A DNA stretch of 64,000 nucleotides from NCBI GenBank assembly GCA_029747015.1, contig JAKOGI010001587.1, forward strand, positions 119,501-183,500, written 5' to 3'. Each line of letters opens with the position of its first letter. Position 1 is the stretch's first letter. The position numbers were made by a program, and so were the translations under genes. Positions 35,987 through 48,200 of the stretch are shown in pieces. The notes beneath the pieces were generated by a model. The model saw only the letters and a list, made by a program, of their open reading frames with translations, made no database searches and was not told the DNA's origin. The stretch is from Carnegiea gigantea (lineage: Eukaryota > Streptophyta > Magnoliopsida > Caryophyllales > Cactaceae).

Positions 35987-36067
35987 GTATGTATGTATGT
36001 ATGTTGTATGTATGTATATGTATGTATATATATATATATACATATATACATATACATATACACATAC

Positions 36068-36152
<85 letters not shown>

Positions 36153-36993
36153 CATGCATGTATAAATATATATATATATATATATGTATATATGTGTATA
36201 TATATGTATATATGTGTATATATATGTGTGTGTGTATACAATTAAAAAAAATCAAAAGGGTTGGGGGGTCGTGCTGCTCCTTAGCCTCTCTCTCTCCTCA
36301 CCTCAACTCCTCCATAGAGCAATACCGGCCGATTGTCGCCGTGACCGGCCACTGGACGGCCGACATCCACCATCACCGGCCGGCACCACTCTATTCCTCT
36401 CGGCACTTCTCCCTCTCGGCGTCTCTCAATCTCAACCCTGTATGTCTCTCGCGTTCTCTCTCTTGCGGGTGGCACGATGCGCCGGCGACCACCTCTAGTG
36501 GGTGGTGTGTGCAAAAATCTGGGCAGCAACATAATTGTTCGCCGGCCAAGGGGTCGCCAGATCTGGAATTTTCGGGGTGGGGGCTTGGGTGGCGCGAAAT
36601 TTTTTTTTTTTTGGGTGGTTTTATTCCTTGGGAAGATTAAAAAGTTGAAAATTATTAATTATAATTACATTATAAATGAATTTCATACTTTGAAATGGTG
36701 ATTTTTATTTTTCTTAATTTTCAAAGAGAAAGAGAGGGGAAAAAGGAGGCATTAAAGCATTGCAGATCTCTTTAAAAAATTCTAAAAAAGTCTTTTTTTT
36801 TATTTTTTAAAATGTTACAATAATATATGTGGACTCAGCCACCACCACATCGTCCCTCCGGTGAGTCAAACTCAGTGGTGGTATACTGAAAATACATACA
36901 TTAAAAATTCAGCTCGCTGGTAAGGATTTCTTAAGTTCGGATTATTATCTTTCAAGCCCCCCAAAGTTTGGATTATTAGATTCCAAAAACCCT
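35681..36993. mobile_element. Long-TIR DNA element, 1.3 kb, with TA expansion
   Basis: Starts AGGGTTTTTGGAAT and ends as its inverse (ATTCCAAAAACCCT with one change). Inverted similarity extends about 190-200 bp inward, through CAGTGAGCTGAA and CACCACCGAGTCAGACTCG-type blocks. TATTTTA flanks both ends (35674-35680, 36994-37000), a possible 7-bp target copy, or part of a decayed 8- or 9-bp one. Inside are a (TA)n/(GTAT)n array and a GC-rich stretch (36260-36600). No transposase was found. hAT or Mutator-like origin is undecided. Confidence 0.75.
35930..36240. repeat. TA/GTAT/CATA compound microsatellite
   Basis: Interrupted TA, GTATGT and CATACA runs. All open frames across it are artefacts. 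Confidence 0.95.
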
Positions 36994-37000
36994 TATTTTA

Positions 37001-37348
37001 GCCTTGATCTTGCTTATTATCTTGAATATCTACATCCTTTCACATTTCCGCATATACTACATTTGATTCATTTAATATTATTATTTTTCCTTTCACACTT
37101 CCCTCACTTTATAAAATTTATGCATTTTTTTGAATGTCTTAAAATTATAGTTGGAATTACTTTACTAGAACACGAGAGAAAACTTTAAAGAAAGCAAATG
37201 GAATGCCAACCGTCAACGTAATATCAAATAATATTTTCTTAAGTTTTGAGCTTAACAAATTAAGTAATTCAGATTTTTCAAGATAAATATATACGTTGGA
37301 CCCATTTCCACAAGAGAAACTGCAAGTAGGAGACCGCTAAACTATCTT
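37001..37348. other. Intergenic, no feature
   Basis: AT-rich. The frame of the downstream ORF stays open back to about 37268, upstream of its first ATG. Confidence 0.5.
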
Positions 37349-37939
37349 ATGCTGTCTCAATTAGCTTATGGGAAAATAAAACAAGGAAACAAGATTGAGT
37401 TTTTTGATCATTGTTTTATGGGATGTATGACTGTAAGAGTGCGTCATACTGCACTGCCAAGTAGAGAAGACAACATTATGCATGAAGATGAGCAGGTAGT
37501 TGGAGGGCATACGGATAATGTCACAACGCTTTATGATGGACGTCGAAAGGGGAAGTATTCAAGAACCAAAAAAACACGATCACGGAAAAAAAGGAGCACC
37601 GTGACGAATCCACTGCATTCAGCAACCCTTGACACAAAGTATGAAACTAAATCTTTAGATCCTAATTCAATTGTTTGGTGCAAGAAGGACAACAGGGACA
37701 GAAAAAGACTTAAGCAATGCGTATGCACCACTCAGAATAGTATGCACAAAAACGCGATTACTCAAACAACATGCAATAAAAATTCAAAATATCAACCTCG
37801 GAAGATAACAGTCACCAAGAAGCACGTGCTATGCCATGGTAATAATAAGGGAGGTTGTATTATGATTTATCATAAAATTAGTACAGATTCTAGATCCATA
37901 GATGCTGGTGAGAATTCTTTTGTACGCAAAAATACTTGA
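37349..37939 (+). CDS. Unrecognised basic, Cys-containing ORF, 196 aa
   Basis: Open from ATG 37349 to TGA 37937-37939 (frame open from 37268) in AT-rich DNA, long for chance. The product is basic, with KGKYSRTKKTRSRKKRS (nuclear-localisation-like) in the middle and scattered cysteines (CVCTTQ, CHGNNKGGC). No domain is recognised. It could be an orphan gene, an exon of a larger gene, or a transposon-derived ORF. No TATA box or splice sites were established. Confidence 0.35.
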   Translation: MLSQLAYGKIKQGNKIEFFDHCFMGCMTVRVRHTALPSREDNIMHEDEQVVGGHTDNVTTLYDGRRKGKYSRTKKTRSRKKRSTVTNPLHSATLDTKYETKSLDPNSIVWCKKDNRDRKRLKQCVCTTQNSMHKNAITQTTCNKNSKYQPRKITVTKKHVLCHGNNKGGCIMIYHKISTDSRSIDAGENSFVRKNT

Positions 37940-38181
37940 TGAATATAAAACAATATTTTTATAAGAGGATATACTAACGGTCCCCTAGAAACTCATTCAT
38001 GATCATGGTCTCATGGAAGTAGCCGAATTAATTTCCCGTGTAATAAATTTTACCGCTGACCAGGGTGGTTGGCTACTTCCACAATTATTTGAGGTCCGAG
38101 CTTAATGTGATAGCCAATTCACGCACTGCCGACATCGATTTATTTCGTTTGACTTTGTTTTTAAAATTTGTTTACAGTTCT

Positions 38182-38400
38182 TAGTGTTTTGATGGAAGAA
38201 AAATAGTTTTTCTAAAAAAAATTTCATGGAAAATGTTTTTTTAAGAAAAATTAATTTTCATGTCACAATTTCCATCATAGCAAAGATAAATGTTGACTAA
38301 ATAAACTAATATTGAGCTTAAAATTCATATTTGAACTTTGTCTAATATTTTCTATCGAATAATTAAATTTCGATCTAAACCGCTGAATTATGGGGCAATA
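38182..38400. mobile_element. Left part of an interrupted TIR element
   Basis: TTAGTGTTTTGATGGAAGAA with a following TTTTTC/GGAAAAT block is the inverse of the sequence ending near 49473 (GGAAAAATCATTTTCCCCCA and ACTAAACACTACC). The inner part (AGATAAATGTTGACTAAATA) matches 49150-49170 (AGATAAATGTTGGCCAAATG). Both halves seem to be one element split by later insertions. Confidence 0.5.
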
Positions 38401-39721
38401 TCTTTGAGGTGAACCAGTATGAGATGAATGTTACAGTGAGGGTTTATGTCTAATGATAACAATTAGTAGCTTATGACGTGCTACTTGGCATTATATGGGT
38501 GGTACGAGTAAGATTAAGCTGCCACTCTTGACATTAGGACCTTACCTCATCAATGCTCCCATTACCTCCTGTCATTGACTTATTTCTGCTCTATACCTTG
38601 AATTGTTCAGAGGCATCATTTCTTTGCCACTAACACCCTCTTGATTTGTAATGGAATGTTTATGTAAAATCTCTTGTGTGGTCTGTGGGGAGTTCTTTAA
38701 GCATATTTGAGCAACCTTTCTTATAGGCAATTCAAACCCTGATACTCATAATTGTTTAACTCTCTGTTTCCATGATGGAGCCTATAATGACCCCCGGCGT
38801 GCGTTACTGTGTCATTTGCAGTTCTTCCTAAGCATATTTGTTCCATTCTACTTACAGTTCAGCTACCACTGTGTTTATATTTTTACTATCACCTACTTTA
38901 ACTCCTTACTTTTGTTTGGGCACTATTTATTTATTGCTTGCAAAGCCTTTGGTTGCTTCAAACTCAATTATTGAGCTCCTTTTTAGCAACTAAATGTATC
39001 CATATTGTTCGTATTTCTATAGCACTGTAACGTCATGTTGGCATACTATTCTGTGGCTGTGACTGCATGTCGTTACTCAAGTTATTTTCGTAATACTTTC
39101 TTTACTAGTACAGCCTATCTTGTTAATGATAAACAATAATTTGTATTATTTTCATGTGTCAGAAGTTTCAGAGTTTATCTGTCTACCCAAGACTTTCATT
39201 TACTGCAGAATGTGGTATTGATGGATGCCATTATGTTCAGTCATAACACTGATTCCTTCATCTTGACGTATTGGCCTTTCAAATACCAGGTGAATAAAAT
39301 TGCCCTTCTGATGATGTTGACCCTCATCTTCGTCATTTTACTCACATACGGGTACCGTATGACTTTTCAAATGCCTCTTTGGTAATCTGTTAAATTTCTT
39401 CACCTCCAGTACTTAATACTCCCTCTCAACTTATAACATCGTTCATTTACTTTATTATCATGACCATCATGAATAAACTACCTGTCTTATATATGCAGGT
39501 CATTTATATGCCTTACCTCTTTCATTACGAATCTTTGTCCTTTCATTCATTCAGTTTACATGTCAATCCTTTATAACCAATAAAGAAATATTTTTGCAAG
39601 AGTTTATAACGTGGTTACATCTCTTTACACTTTAGATTATCCCCTTGTCTATTAAATTTACTGAGACCAGTAGACAATTGAATGTATTATATTTTATAAA
39701 TATACCTCTATTAGTATTACT
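38401..39721. other. Unassigned, pyrimidine-rich DNA
   Basis: C/T-rich on the plus strand, similar in style to 43541-44580. No gene or terminus recognised; possibly older transposon sequence. Confidence 0.4.
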
Positions 39722-40610
39722 TGTAACGCCCCGCCGCTGCCCGAAGGGGGGGCGGGCGCGCCACCGCCGTAGACGCTCGATCAAGGGCGCCCACAAGGCT
39801 CTATGATCTTAATTAACTTATCGATAGCAGCGGAAGCTCTAATCACAGTCTAACGAAAGTTCGGGCCGGTAGTTCTAAAACATACATTGCATATATACTT
39901 AAACCATATACAAAATATTCTTACATATATTCGAATCAAAATACAAAACTGTATTTACTAAACATAATCCATAACATATACAAATAACGAGCCCTCCAGG
40001 TCCAAATAAGTTCTCTTAATGCTCCTGTGGTCCCTTTTGGTTTTCAGAACCTGAAAAATGGTGAGGTCATGAGCTCCTCGAGCCCAGTGAATAACCCTTA
40101 CCTTCCCCGTTGTTACACTTTGCACATTAACTGATTCACACATAATCACACAGTATACGTATCTTATGACATATAAACAGAACATATCATATAGCATGTA
40201 CAAGGTGACATAAGAACATTCATATGCTTCAAGAACCAAAATAAACTTATACCTTCTATACACACAACATATTTATGTCATGGAACGGCAATTAGAGTAG
40301 CTTAGTCGTACTTGTCCCATACCAGGTATGATTCAAGGATTTTTGTTTTCACTTAAATCCCTAAACAAACTCTGCTGTTAGTTTATTCACTAAACTAACC
40401 ATGATTGACTCATACCAATCATGTCCTTTGGACTCATAGTCCTCACTAGAGTCCAAAAGAAAGCAAAATCTGCTAAGCAACCTAACGGCCAGCCCATAAT
40501 CATAATTGGCACATACATCAAATCAACTTTATCACAAAAGTTCACATAAACACATAATATGTATATTACAACATGCTTATCAATCACAAGCTCATAGATA
40601 TTTTGAATGA

Positions 40611-40660
40611 ACCTTCAAATCCAAATCCAAATCCAAATCCAAAAGCAAAATCCAAAACTA
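40611..40660. repeat. (CCAAAT)n tract
   Basis: TCCAAATCCAAATCCAAATC and neighbours; short microsatellite inside the solo LTR. Confidence 0.85.
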
Positions 40661-41480
40661 AGATCAAAACCAATTCAGATCCAAAAGGATTTCCATATCA
40701 TAACTAAAGTCCAAGTCCAATGCAATTACCATTTTCATAACATATCCAAAGTTCACATCCAATTCCAAAGCCAATTTCACAACACATCACATATTCTTAA
40801 CTGAATGCAAAACTTTTAGTTTAGGGGAAATCAGCTCATGGCTCACACGAAGAACCATCACAACGCAGGGGTGACAAACACATCCTGGTGGCCCAACTAC
40901 GGCTTAAACATATGGTACCAACCAATGGTGGACCAGCCGCAACTCATTCATATAGTCCCAACCAGGCACCCAATGCTCTGAAGGACGCGAACTGCCCACA
41001 ACACAAACCATGGAATCGCATTCATATCCTAGTAAGTTGAGGCCGAAACCCTCCTCACTAGGGACCCACATGGCTCACACACAAACATAAGGTCGACATT
41101 CATATCCCAGGAGATTGGTTATAGCCTCTCCCACTAGGCGACCTGAACATAACGACAGTCACTACTATGGCCATAGCTCTAGAACGCTCTGTAATAGCCT
41201 CAGACAAGACATGAACCTCATTCCCCAAAAACATAACTTAAAAAAATCGTATAATTCATATAATCACATTTTTATTTTCAAAGAAGCTTAATTCCACAAT
41301 TGTAACAAAAACATAATCAAAACATAACATAATTCAACTCAAAATGCTTTTCATAATTTTCCCAAACTTCCTCACACAATCAGAATTCTCAGGAAGCTCA
41401 ACAATAGCCTTTTCATATTTAATTTATGGATTAAAAATACAAATAATCCATAATTATACTAAGCAAGGTACTTTAACTCC

Positions 41481-42130
41481 AAAAATTCATAACTCATAGC
41501 ATACACATCCAATCTTCACCAAACTTTGCAGGAAATTGACAAATAACATATAGATTCTAACATATTAATTTCATGATTTTTTTTGCCCAGGCCAATCATT
41601 CACCAGAAATTCAAACAGTCAGCCAAAATACTCAAAAATCTATGAATTAAACTCAAAATTCATAACTTTTAGCATACACAACCAAAATTCACAACAATTT
41701 ACCATAAAACACCCCATATCATGAGGAATATACAGTAATAATTTGATAATTTTTCTCCAGGCAAACCTTTCATAACAAATTAAAACAGTAACCGAAATTA
41801 GGTACCAAAACAAGGCAGTCTCAATCGAAAATTCATAACTTCTAAAATGCACATCCAAAATTCATGAAAATTTACAGGATACTTCTAAACATCAGTGTTA
41901 TTCTACAGTAAAAATTGCAAAATTTTTCTCCAACCCAAAAGCTCAGAGTAATTCCAAACACCATCTGAATTTACATACTGAAAACAGGGCAGATTCAAAT
42001 AAAAATTCATAACTTACAAACCACACATCTAAAATTCATAAAAATTTACCAGAAGTTGCCTAATATCCTAGGTAATGTACAGTAAAAATTTCAGAATTTT
42101 TCAACAATCCAATAATTCCCAGAAAATCAA
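41481..42130. repeat. Four 173-bp tandem repeats inside the solo LTR
   Basis: AAAATTCATAACT-type starts lie at 41481, 41654, 41827 and 42000, each followed by an ACACATCCAAAATTCA-like block and, later, TTCTACAGTAAAAATT-like and TTTTTCTCCA-like blocks. The copies are degenerate. Confidence 0.85.
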
Positions 42131-42959
42131 AGAGTACTCGAGCTCTGCACAAATCCGAAATTTCAATCTAGCTTTCTTCCATTTTGTTCTTTGAATACAA
42201 TCAATCAACCCAAAAATCCATCATTTAACATGTAATTGGATGAATTCACAACATACCTAATAAGTCACAAGCTCCTAATCAATCCAAAAAGCACAATTAA
42301 ACAAACAACTTTAGGGGTGAGTTTCTATCAATCGAAGGTTGTTTTCTCCTCTATCAAACCCTAAAAACATCAAATTCATACTTCAATTTTCGCTTAATTT
42401 CTCAGATTCGAACCCTAGGTTTTCAAATTCTTCTTGCCCTAATCAATTTTAGGTTGAAGAAGAATAAGAATTACTCACCTTGAATTGAAATCAAAATCAA
42501 AATTGTAATCCTCTTCTCCTTCTTCTTCTTCTTCCCCTTCTTCTTCCCCTTTTTCTTCTTCTTCTTCTCTCCTCTCTGCCTCTCTCTGCGCGTGTGGTGT
42601 GTGTTGAGAAGCAGAGAACCCCCCTCCCCTTTTGATAAACATCACGTGCAATAACCCCCCTTCCCCTTTCTTTTGTTTTTTTTTTTTTTGGGTTGTTGAA
42701 ACAAAGCCTTAGTAATATACTCACTCAACAAATTATTCCCAAAACACAATCATATTAACTTAAAACACATATATAATAAAACACATAAAATACATACACA
42801 TTAATTAGGAATTCACACTTGAATCAAAATTAGTAACCAAAAATTTCGGGGCGTTACATTATTGGAACCATATTCATTGGGCATTCAATCCAATTTGATT
42901 GGCAGACCTTGTTATTATTATGGAATGAACTGACTGTGTACTCATAGAAGATGACTTGT

Positions 42960-43540
42960 AAAGATCTTAAAGTTAGCTTGAGAAATGAGGAAAGACTAGA
43001 CGTGTGTTTTTATGGACCGAGGGAAGAAAAATCCTATTTCCGCCCTAATTACACTGTGCTAGCAAGTGAGTTATCGTGTCATTAATGTATTGAATATTAG
43101 TGATATGCCAACCACACTCGGTATATACATATCCATAATTATAGTTTGTGAATCTAGAGATGTTTCATCTAAGGGTTTTCAGGACTGTTTTTCCCCAAGA
43201 AACATTAATTTTCAGATCAACCTAGTTCTAGGTGCTCGATCTATTTTCAGAGCCCCTAGCATATGACCCTCAGTAGAGTTCAAAGAACTGAAGATTTAGT
43301 AAGATGAATTGTTATAGAAAGGAGTTATTTGACCAAGTGTGTCACCGTAGGAAACCCTAGTTTTATATGCGTGAAGAAGGAAAGCAGAATCTTATGGCTG
43401 TGTACTGTGTACAGAGAGTTGAACAAGATCACTATCCAAAACAAGTGCCCTATACTTTGAGTAGGTGAGTTATGGGACTAATTACCAATAACAGATGTCT
43501 TTTCTAGGAATAATTTAAGGTTCGAATATCACACATAAAC
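42960..43540 (+). pseudogene. Decayed Ty3/gypsy pol: linker and reverse transcriptase start
   Basis: In broken frames, 43066-43266 matches the region between protease and RT (VCESRDVSSKGFQDCFSP, FQINLVLGA). 43362-43455 gives YRELNKITIQNK, the conserved RT block, and 43465-43530 gives the next block (GELWD, LPITDVFSR). Multiple stops and shifts show an old, dead copy. The catalytic YxDD block is not visible to the right. Confidence 0.82.
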
Positions 43541-44580
43541 CATGCAACCACAGTTTATCTTTTGCAAGAATACCCATTTATAGTCATTCTTGTAATTGTT
43601 TGCTTATCTCATCTACAAAACTTGATATTATCCAATATTTTTTAATCTCTCTTGCATTTCAACCTGACATTTCCTATTAGCGTGATCTTTCATGTCTTTG
43701 CAAACCCATTGTTAAATATGCAATATATTTTTGTTCGACTTTATATGGTTGTCAATATTTCAGTGCTCTCGACCTTCACCATCTTTCTTTCATGATCATG
43801 AGTTGTAGTTCATTCTGCTGAGAGCCGATTCACACATCTACCTTACATCTCATTTATTCATAATGATAAGCTCATATAACTTGTTCTGAATTCATAATGT
43901 AATTCAACTCTCATTAGTGTGGGTGATTGCAATTGTCATACTTCCCTTACTCTCTTTATTTTGAAATACAACTCCACACATATATCTTACATTCTGATAA
44001 ATAAACTTTCACATTTTCTATTTAATCTTATTGTTGTACTGAATTGGCTTCATATGAGCGAAGGTATTCTCCTATTGTGGCTTGCTCAATCCATTTCTCT
44101 ATCCATTGGCACTTGGCTCGTCCAATCCATTTATCTATCCATTACACCTTACTTGTCAAATCTATTTGTCTATCTATTGCACTTTTCTTATCCAATCAAT
44201 CTATCTATTTATTACACATTACTTGTCCCATCTATCTATTGTACTTATCTTGTTGCTTGTGGCTATAAAGTCACCTAGTTGAAACTCTGTTGCTTGTCAT
44301 CTTGTTTTCAATTCATCAGTTAAACCTGAGTATAAATGGACCATCTTTCTCATTGGCTGATTATTTATTAAACCCTTTATGATCCATATTTATAAACCAC
44401 TATTCTTGTGGCATTATATTTAAGAATTCATAATGCATTTATGGTTATCTTTATTCTAACCACCCCATGTTAATCCCTCCTTTATAAATCTTTTCTAACC
44501 TCATTGTTTATTTCTTTTGTTCCTAATGACTCACTTGACTATCAATTCCATTATTTTCATCTCTGACCATGTTTACTCTA
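43541..44580. other. Unassigned, with about 36-bp minisatellite
   Basis: 44095-44240 has degenerate repeats of CTATCCATTNCAC..ACTTGTCCAAT type. The period, near 36 bp, keeps several plus frames open at once. No pol similarity was seen here, so pol has been deleted or interrupted. Confidence 0.5.
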
Positions 44581-44769
44581 GCGTCTAATTTGAACTTAGA
44601 GCAGATCTTAGATTAGTCTAATGAGGAAAGATCATGTGGTGTATTAAGAACATTAGATGATGACTTTTTGATAAGGGCATAATCTTAAACAATGTTTAGC
44701 GGTATTAGAGTAGGCTAGAAGAAGTATCGAGAATAATGAGACAGTTCAAGTGCACACTAAAGTAACACA

Positions 44770-45242
44770 AGGACTACACAAGAGTTATATGGTCAATTTG
44801 ACCAAGGAAGGAGACAATCAAAGTTCAGATGAGATATAAAGTATTTCAAATGGCTTCTCTAGCCAGGGGTGTCAAGAGACTGGATATCAGAGATAATTTA
44901 GTCCACGTTAGATTGAACTTTATGAGTCCGTATCAAAGTACTTATTAGGAAATGCAATGATCTCTATATTTGTTAGTGGTTAAGATAGAGAACCAGTAGA
45001 GTAGAGTACCTCCTTTGTAGTAACAAGTTTTTCTTTTGAAGAGAATATCAATTTTGAAACCAAAGTAATCAAGCCAGTGAAGTCACTGAAAATCTAGATA
45101 CTCGACCGCAGGATTAAGCAGCTACGCAATCATACCTGCTTGGAAGAAAGTAGTGAAAACCAACTATCCATACTTAAGGTGGTATTGCATACATGATCAC
45201 AATCATAAGCTTCGAGGACAAAACTCTTTAAGGAGAGAAGAC
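44770..45242 (+). pseudogene. Decayed gypsy integrase C-terminus / chromodomain-like end
   Basis: Scrambled frames give GVKRLDIRDNL (the integrase C-terminal GVKRFG block), then NFETKVIKPVKSL and LDRRIKQLRN, the conserved end of plant chromovirus polyproteins. It finishes at a TTCGAGGACAAAACTCTTTA and purine-rich AAGGAGAGAAG just before a long LTR-like region. Tekay/Del-type membership is an inference. Confidence 0.75.
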
Positions 45243-48200
45243 TATAATAACCCAACCCTAATCCATAGTTATTTATTTAAATCACATCTATTTATTTAAT
45301 TAATTATGTTTATTGATTTAATCACTTATGGTTATTTGTTTAACCAAATTATGTTTATTAATTGAATTACACTCAATTTATATATTTACCGACTTACCTT
45401 ATGTCATTTAAATTTTTCGCTTTTATTTATCGTATTTAATCATCCCGATTGGGAGATATTTTATTTGAGTCCTATTTTGCAATTCAAGTTTCATTAATTG
45501 TTAATTTAAATTTGGTTGATTGATTAAATTTTAAGTGAATCAATAGTAGGCCTCGATAATTATGATTGAGCGTTAAATTATTTTTTATAATGTCACAAAA
45601 TTTTAAGTTTTCGCTATGCAAAAACTTGAACCCAAATTCATTTATTTTGACCTAATTCATTGGGCCCAAATTATGACCCAATTCCATTGGGTTCAAATTT
45701 TGGCCCAAAAATTTTGGTGCAATTAAATTAAGTTAATTACTATCATTTGTGTCTAATTTTTATTATCCAAAGGATATTTTTGGAGGCTTAGAAATCAGTC
45801 AAGTAACATTCTTGACCAAGTAAAACACTCACATATGCATTCCTCATCTCTCTTTTCTATCTCTACTTCATGCTCTATGCAAAAAACAGGTGCCGCCGCT
45901 GCTGCCCCTTGTGCCGCCATTTTTTTGTGATTTCCGGCCACTTTTCCGGCCATTTTTCGACAGCCCTGACTTCCCTTGGCTGCCAGCTATCATGTCCAAC
46001 CACCAAAATTGCTTAAAACAGCCCCCTCCTCCCTCTAATTCAAGCTAAATTAAGATATATCCAAAATTTTAACTTGTTCTATTTTGAGTTTTTGGGTTGT
46101 TTTAGTTATTATTATTGTTTATATGATCAAATTAATAGTTATTATGCAATTTTTATCGAGTTTGGAGATGTTTGGAGTTATGAGTATTTGATTAAGAACA
46201 TGATCAAGTGACGTAAAATTAAGCAAGCATGAGTTTGAGCTTGTTACTTGCTTCTTGTGATCTTTGATACAAAAAGTGAATTTAATGTTGTGAATGATGT
46301 ATTTTTGATTTTATGATTGTTTTAGTAATGATTCATGCTCTGAGATCAAAGTAGATGTTATCATACAAATTCTATTGATTTTGGGGATATTGATCATGGT
46401 GGAGTTGAGCTTGAAGCATGTTAAGGTTAGGGTTTTGTCATGATCAAGTTAGCTTAAGTCAAGTGATGGATTTGTACTGTTTTGTATATGATTTTGTAAT
46501 CTTTAATCTTATTGATGATCATGATGATATTTTTGGTGATTTAGAATAATTTCAAGTGAGAATTTATGTAAAAAAAGAGGAGAAAGCAAAAACAGTGAGG
46601 GCTGAAAATGATAGAAAAGAGGGGTGACTTTGAGATTAAACTGGTAATGATCCCCCAATTAAAAAACTATTATTTTTGGTGGGTAGATAGGCGAGTGTGT
46701 TAAATTTCAAATGCCTTTTGGATCGCCTTAATTTGAGTTTTTTGGAAAAATTTATGGCTGTTTTGCTAGAACTGCGCAGGTTTGGCCAAAACTGACACGC
46801 TTGTACTCTAGCCCCATTTTTGAAACTCTATTGTGGGAATCGTATTTTGTCTTGTGAATAAAAGCTTTTCAAGACTTCTTAATCTTTTCATATTATGGTT
46901 TTTTAGGTCTCTATTTGAGGTCAAGGGTGAAAATCATGAATTTTTAAAGTGAACTGACCTACTTTGGTGCAAATTGGGCTGTTATTGCAATTTCTGCGCA
47001 GCATATACTTGAAGAAAAATTCTGAAAATTTTGTTATAGATTGACCATATTATTTTCGAATTTCCTATAAGATTTCATGAATTTTGGTTGAGTACTTTGA
47101 GTTTGGTGATTGTTGGAAATATTTTGAGTAATTGTGTAAAGAGCAATAATAAAGATTGAGTGAGATTGATCATACACTCATTTTGTATATTTTGGGCTAA
47201 GTAAGGTCATTCAAGAGGAAAATGGATATTTATGGACTTTCATAAAACTTTTAGCTTGATTAATGAGAAAGAAGAAGTCAAGTATACAATTTGGGAGCTT
47301 GTTTATGAGTTTTAAATTAATTATGAATTTTACAAAGAAAATATCAAGTTTAATGAGTTTAATAGCTTCTATTGAGTGCAATGACTCATTGGGGTGAAAT
47401 TCTATATTTAAAATGGACTTGTGAATGAAATATGGGAAGTGGGGAGAATTTTTGACTCAGATACCATATTTATCAGATTACGTTATTACAGTTTATACTA
47501 TTTTGAACTAAGATATATTTCTATTGGCCTCAAACCTCTATCACTTACTCAATTAAGAATGTATCAAATGTATTTATCAAGCCAATCTATGTGTACTTGC
47601 TGTTATCTTGAATCAAGCAATACATCAGCGATCCTTAAACCCGTATTAGTAACCTATTTCAGAAAAGGTCAAAACTTACTCTCCCATTTGTCACCATCAA
47701 GGCGTTTTCCTTTGTAATTTCATTTATCTCATTGTGGTCTATTTTACTTTCCTTTATTTCATATCGAATTTAATTACTTTCATTAATTCAGTTTTGAAGT
47801 TATATTAAAACACCCAAGTTATGTATACCATTTAATTACTTAATTTTTATTATATATATTTTTACTTACTCAATTATGTGAGTAAGGATTATTTACTGAC
47901 TACACAAACCTATAATGATATTTATGAAATAGAGTAGAAGCCTAGTTATCATTTTCCGTTATGCATAAGTGTTATCAAGTCAAAATATATTTATCAAATC
48001 AGATGATATTTATGAAACAAATGACATTTATCAAGTCCAGATGATATTTTTAAATATTCAATGTATGTCCATTGCTTGTATCTTCAGAAAGCAGAACATG
48101 TTTATCAAGTTGCAACTCTTAATGAGTTTATCAATGAATCAGTTTATACAATAATTTGCCATTAAACTTCTGACCCCGTCAGTTATCATCTATAAGGCGT

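Larger units (their letters stand above)
39722..42858 (-). mobile_element. Solo LTR, 3137 bp, gypsy-type
   Basis: Starts TGTAACGCCCCGCCGC and ends CGGGGCGTTACA, so ends are TG...CA with inverted termini. Flanks TTACT (39717-39721) and TTATT (42859-42863) are a 5-bp target copy with one C/T change. On the minus strand there is a GA-rich leader (GAAGAAGAAGAAG near 42520) and the LTR end with GGCGGTGGCGCG; no coding region. It sits inside an older gypsy internal region. Confidence 0.7.

Noticed and set aside
35788..36640. Long open frames through 35930-36240
   Set aside because: TA/GTAT/CATA microsatellite inside a TIR element.
43919..44282. Three overlapping plus frames
   Set aside because: Produced by a degenerate repeat of about 36 bp whose period is divisible by three.
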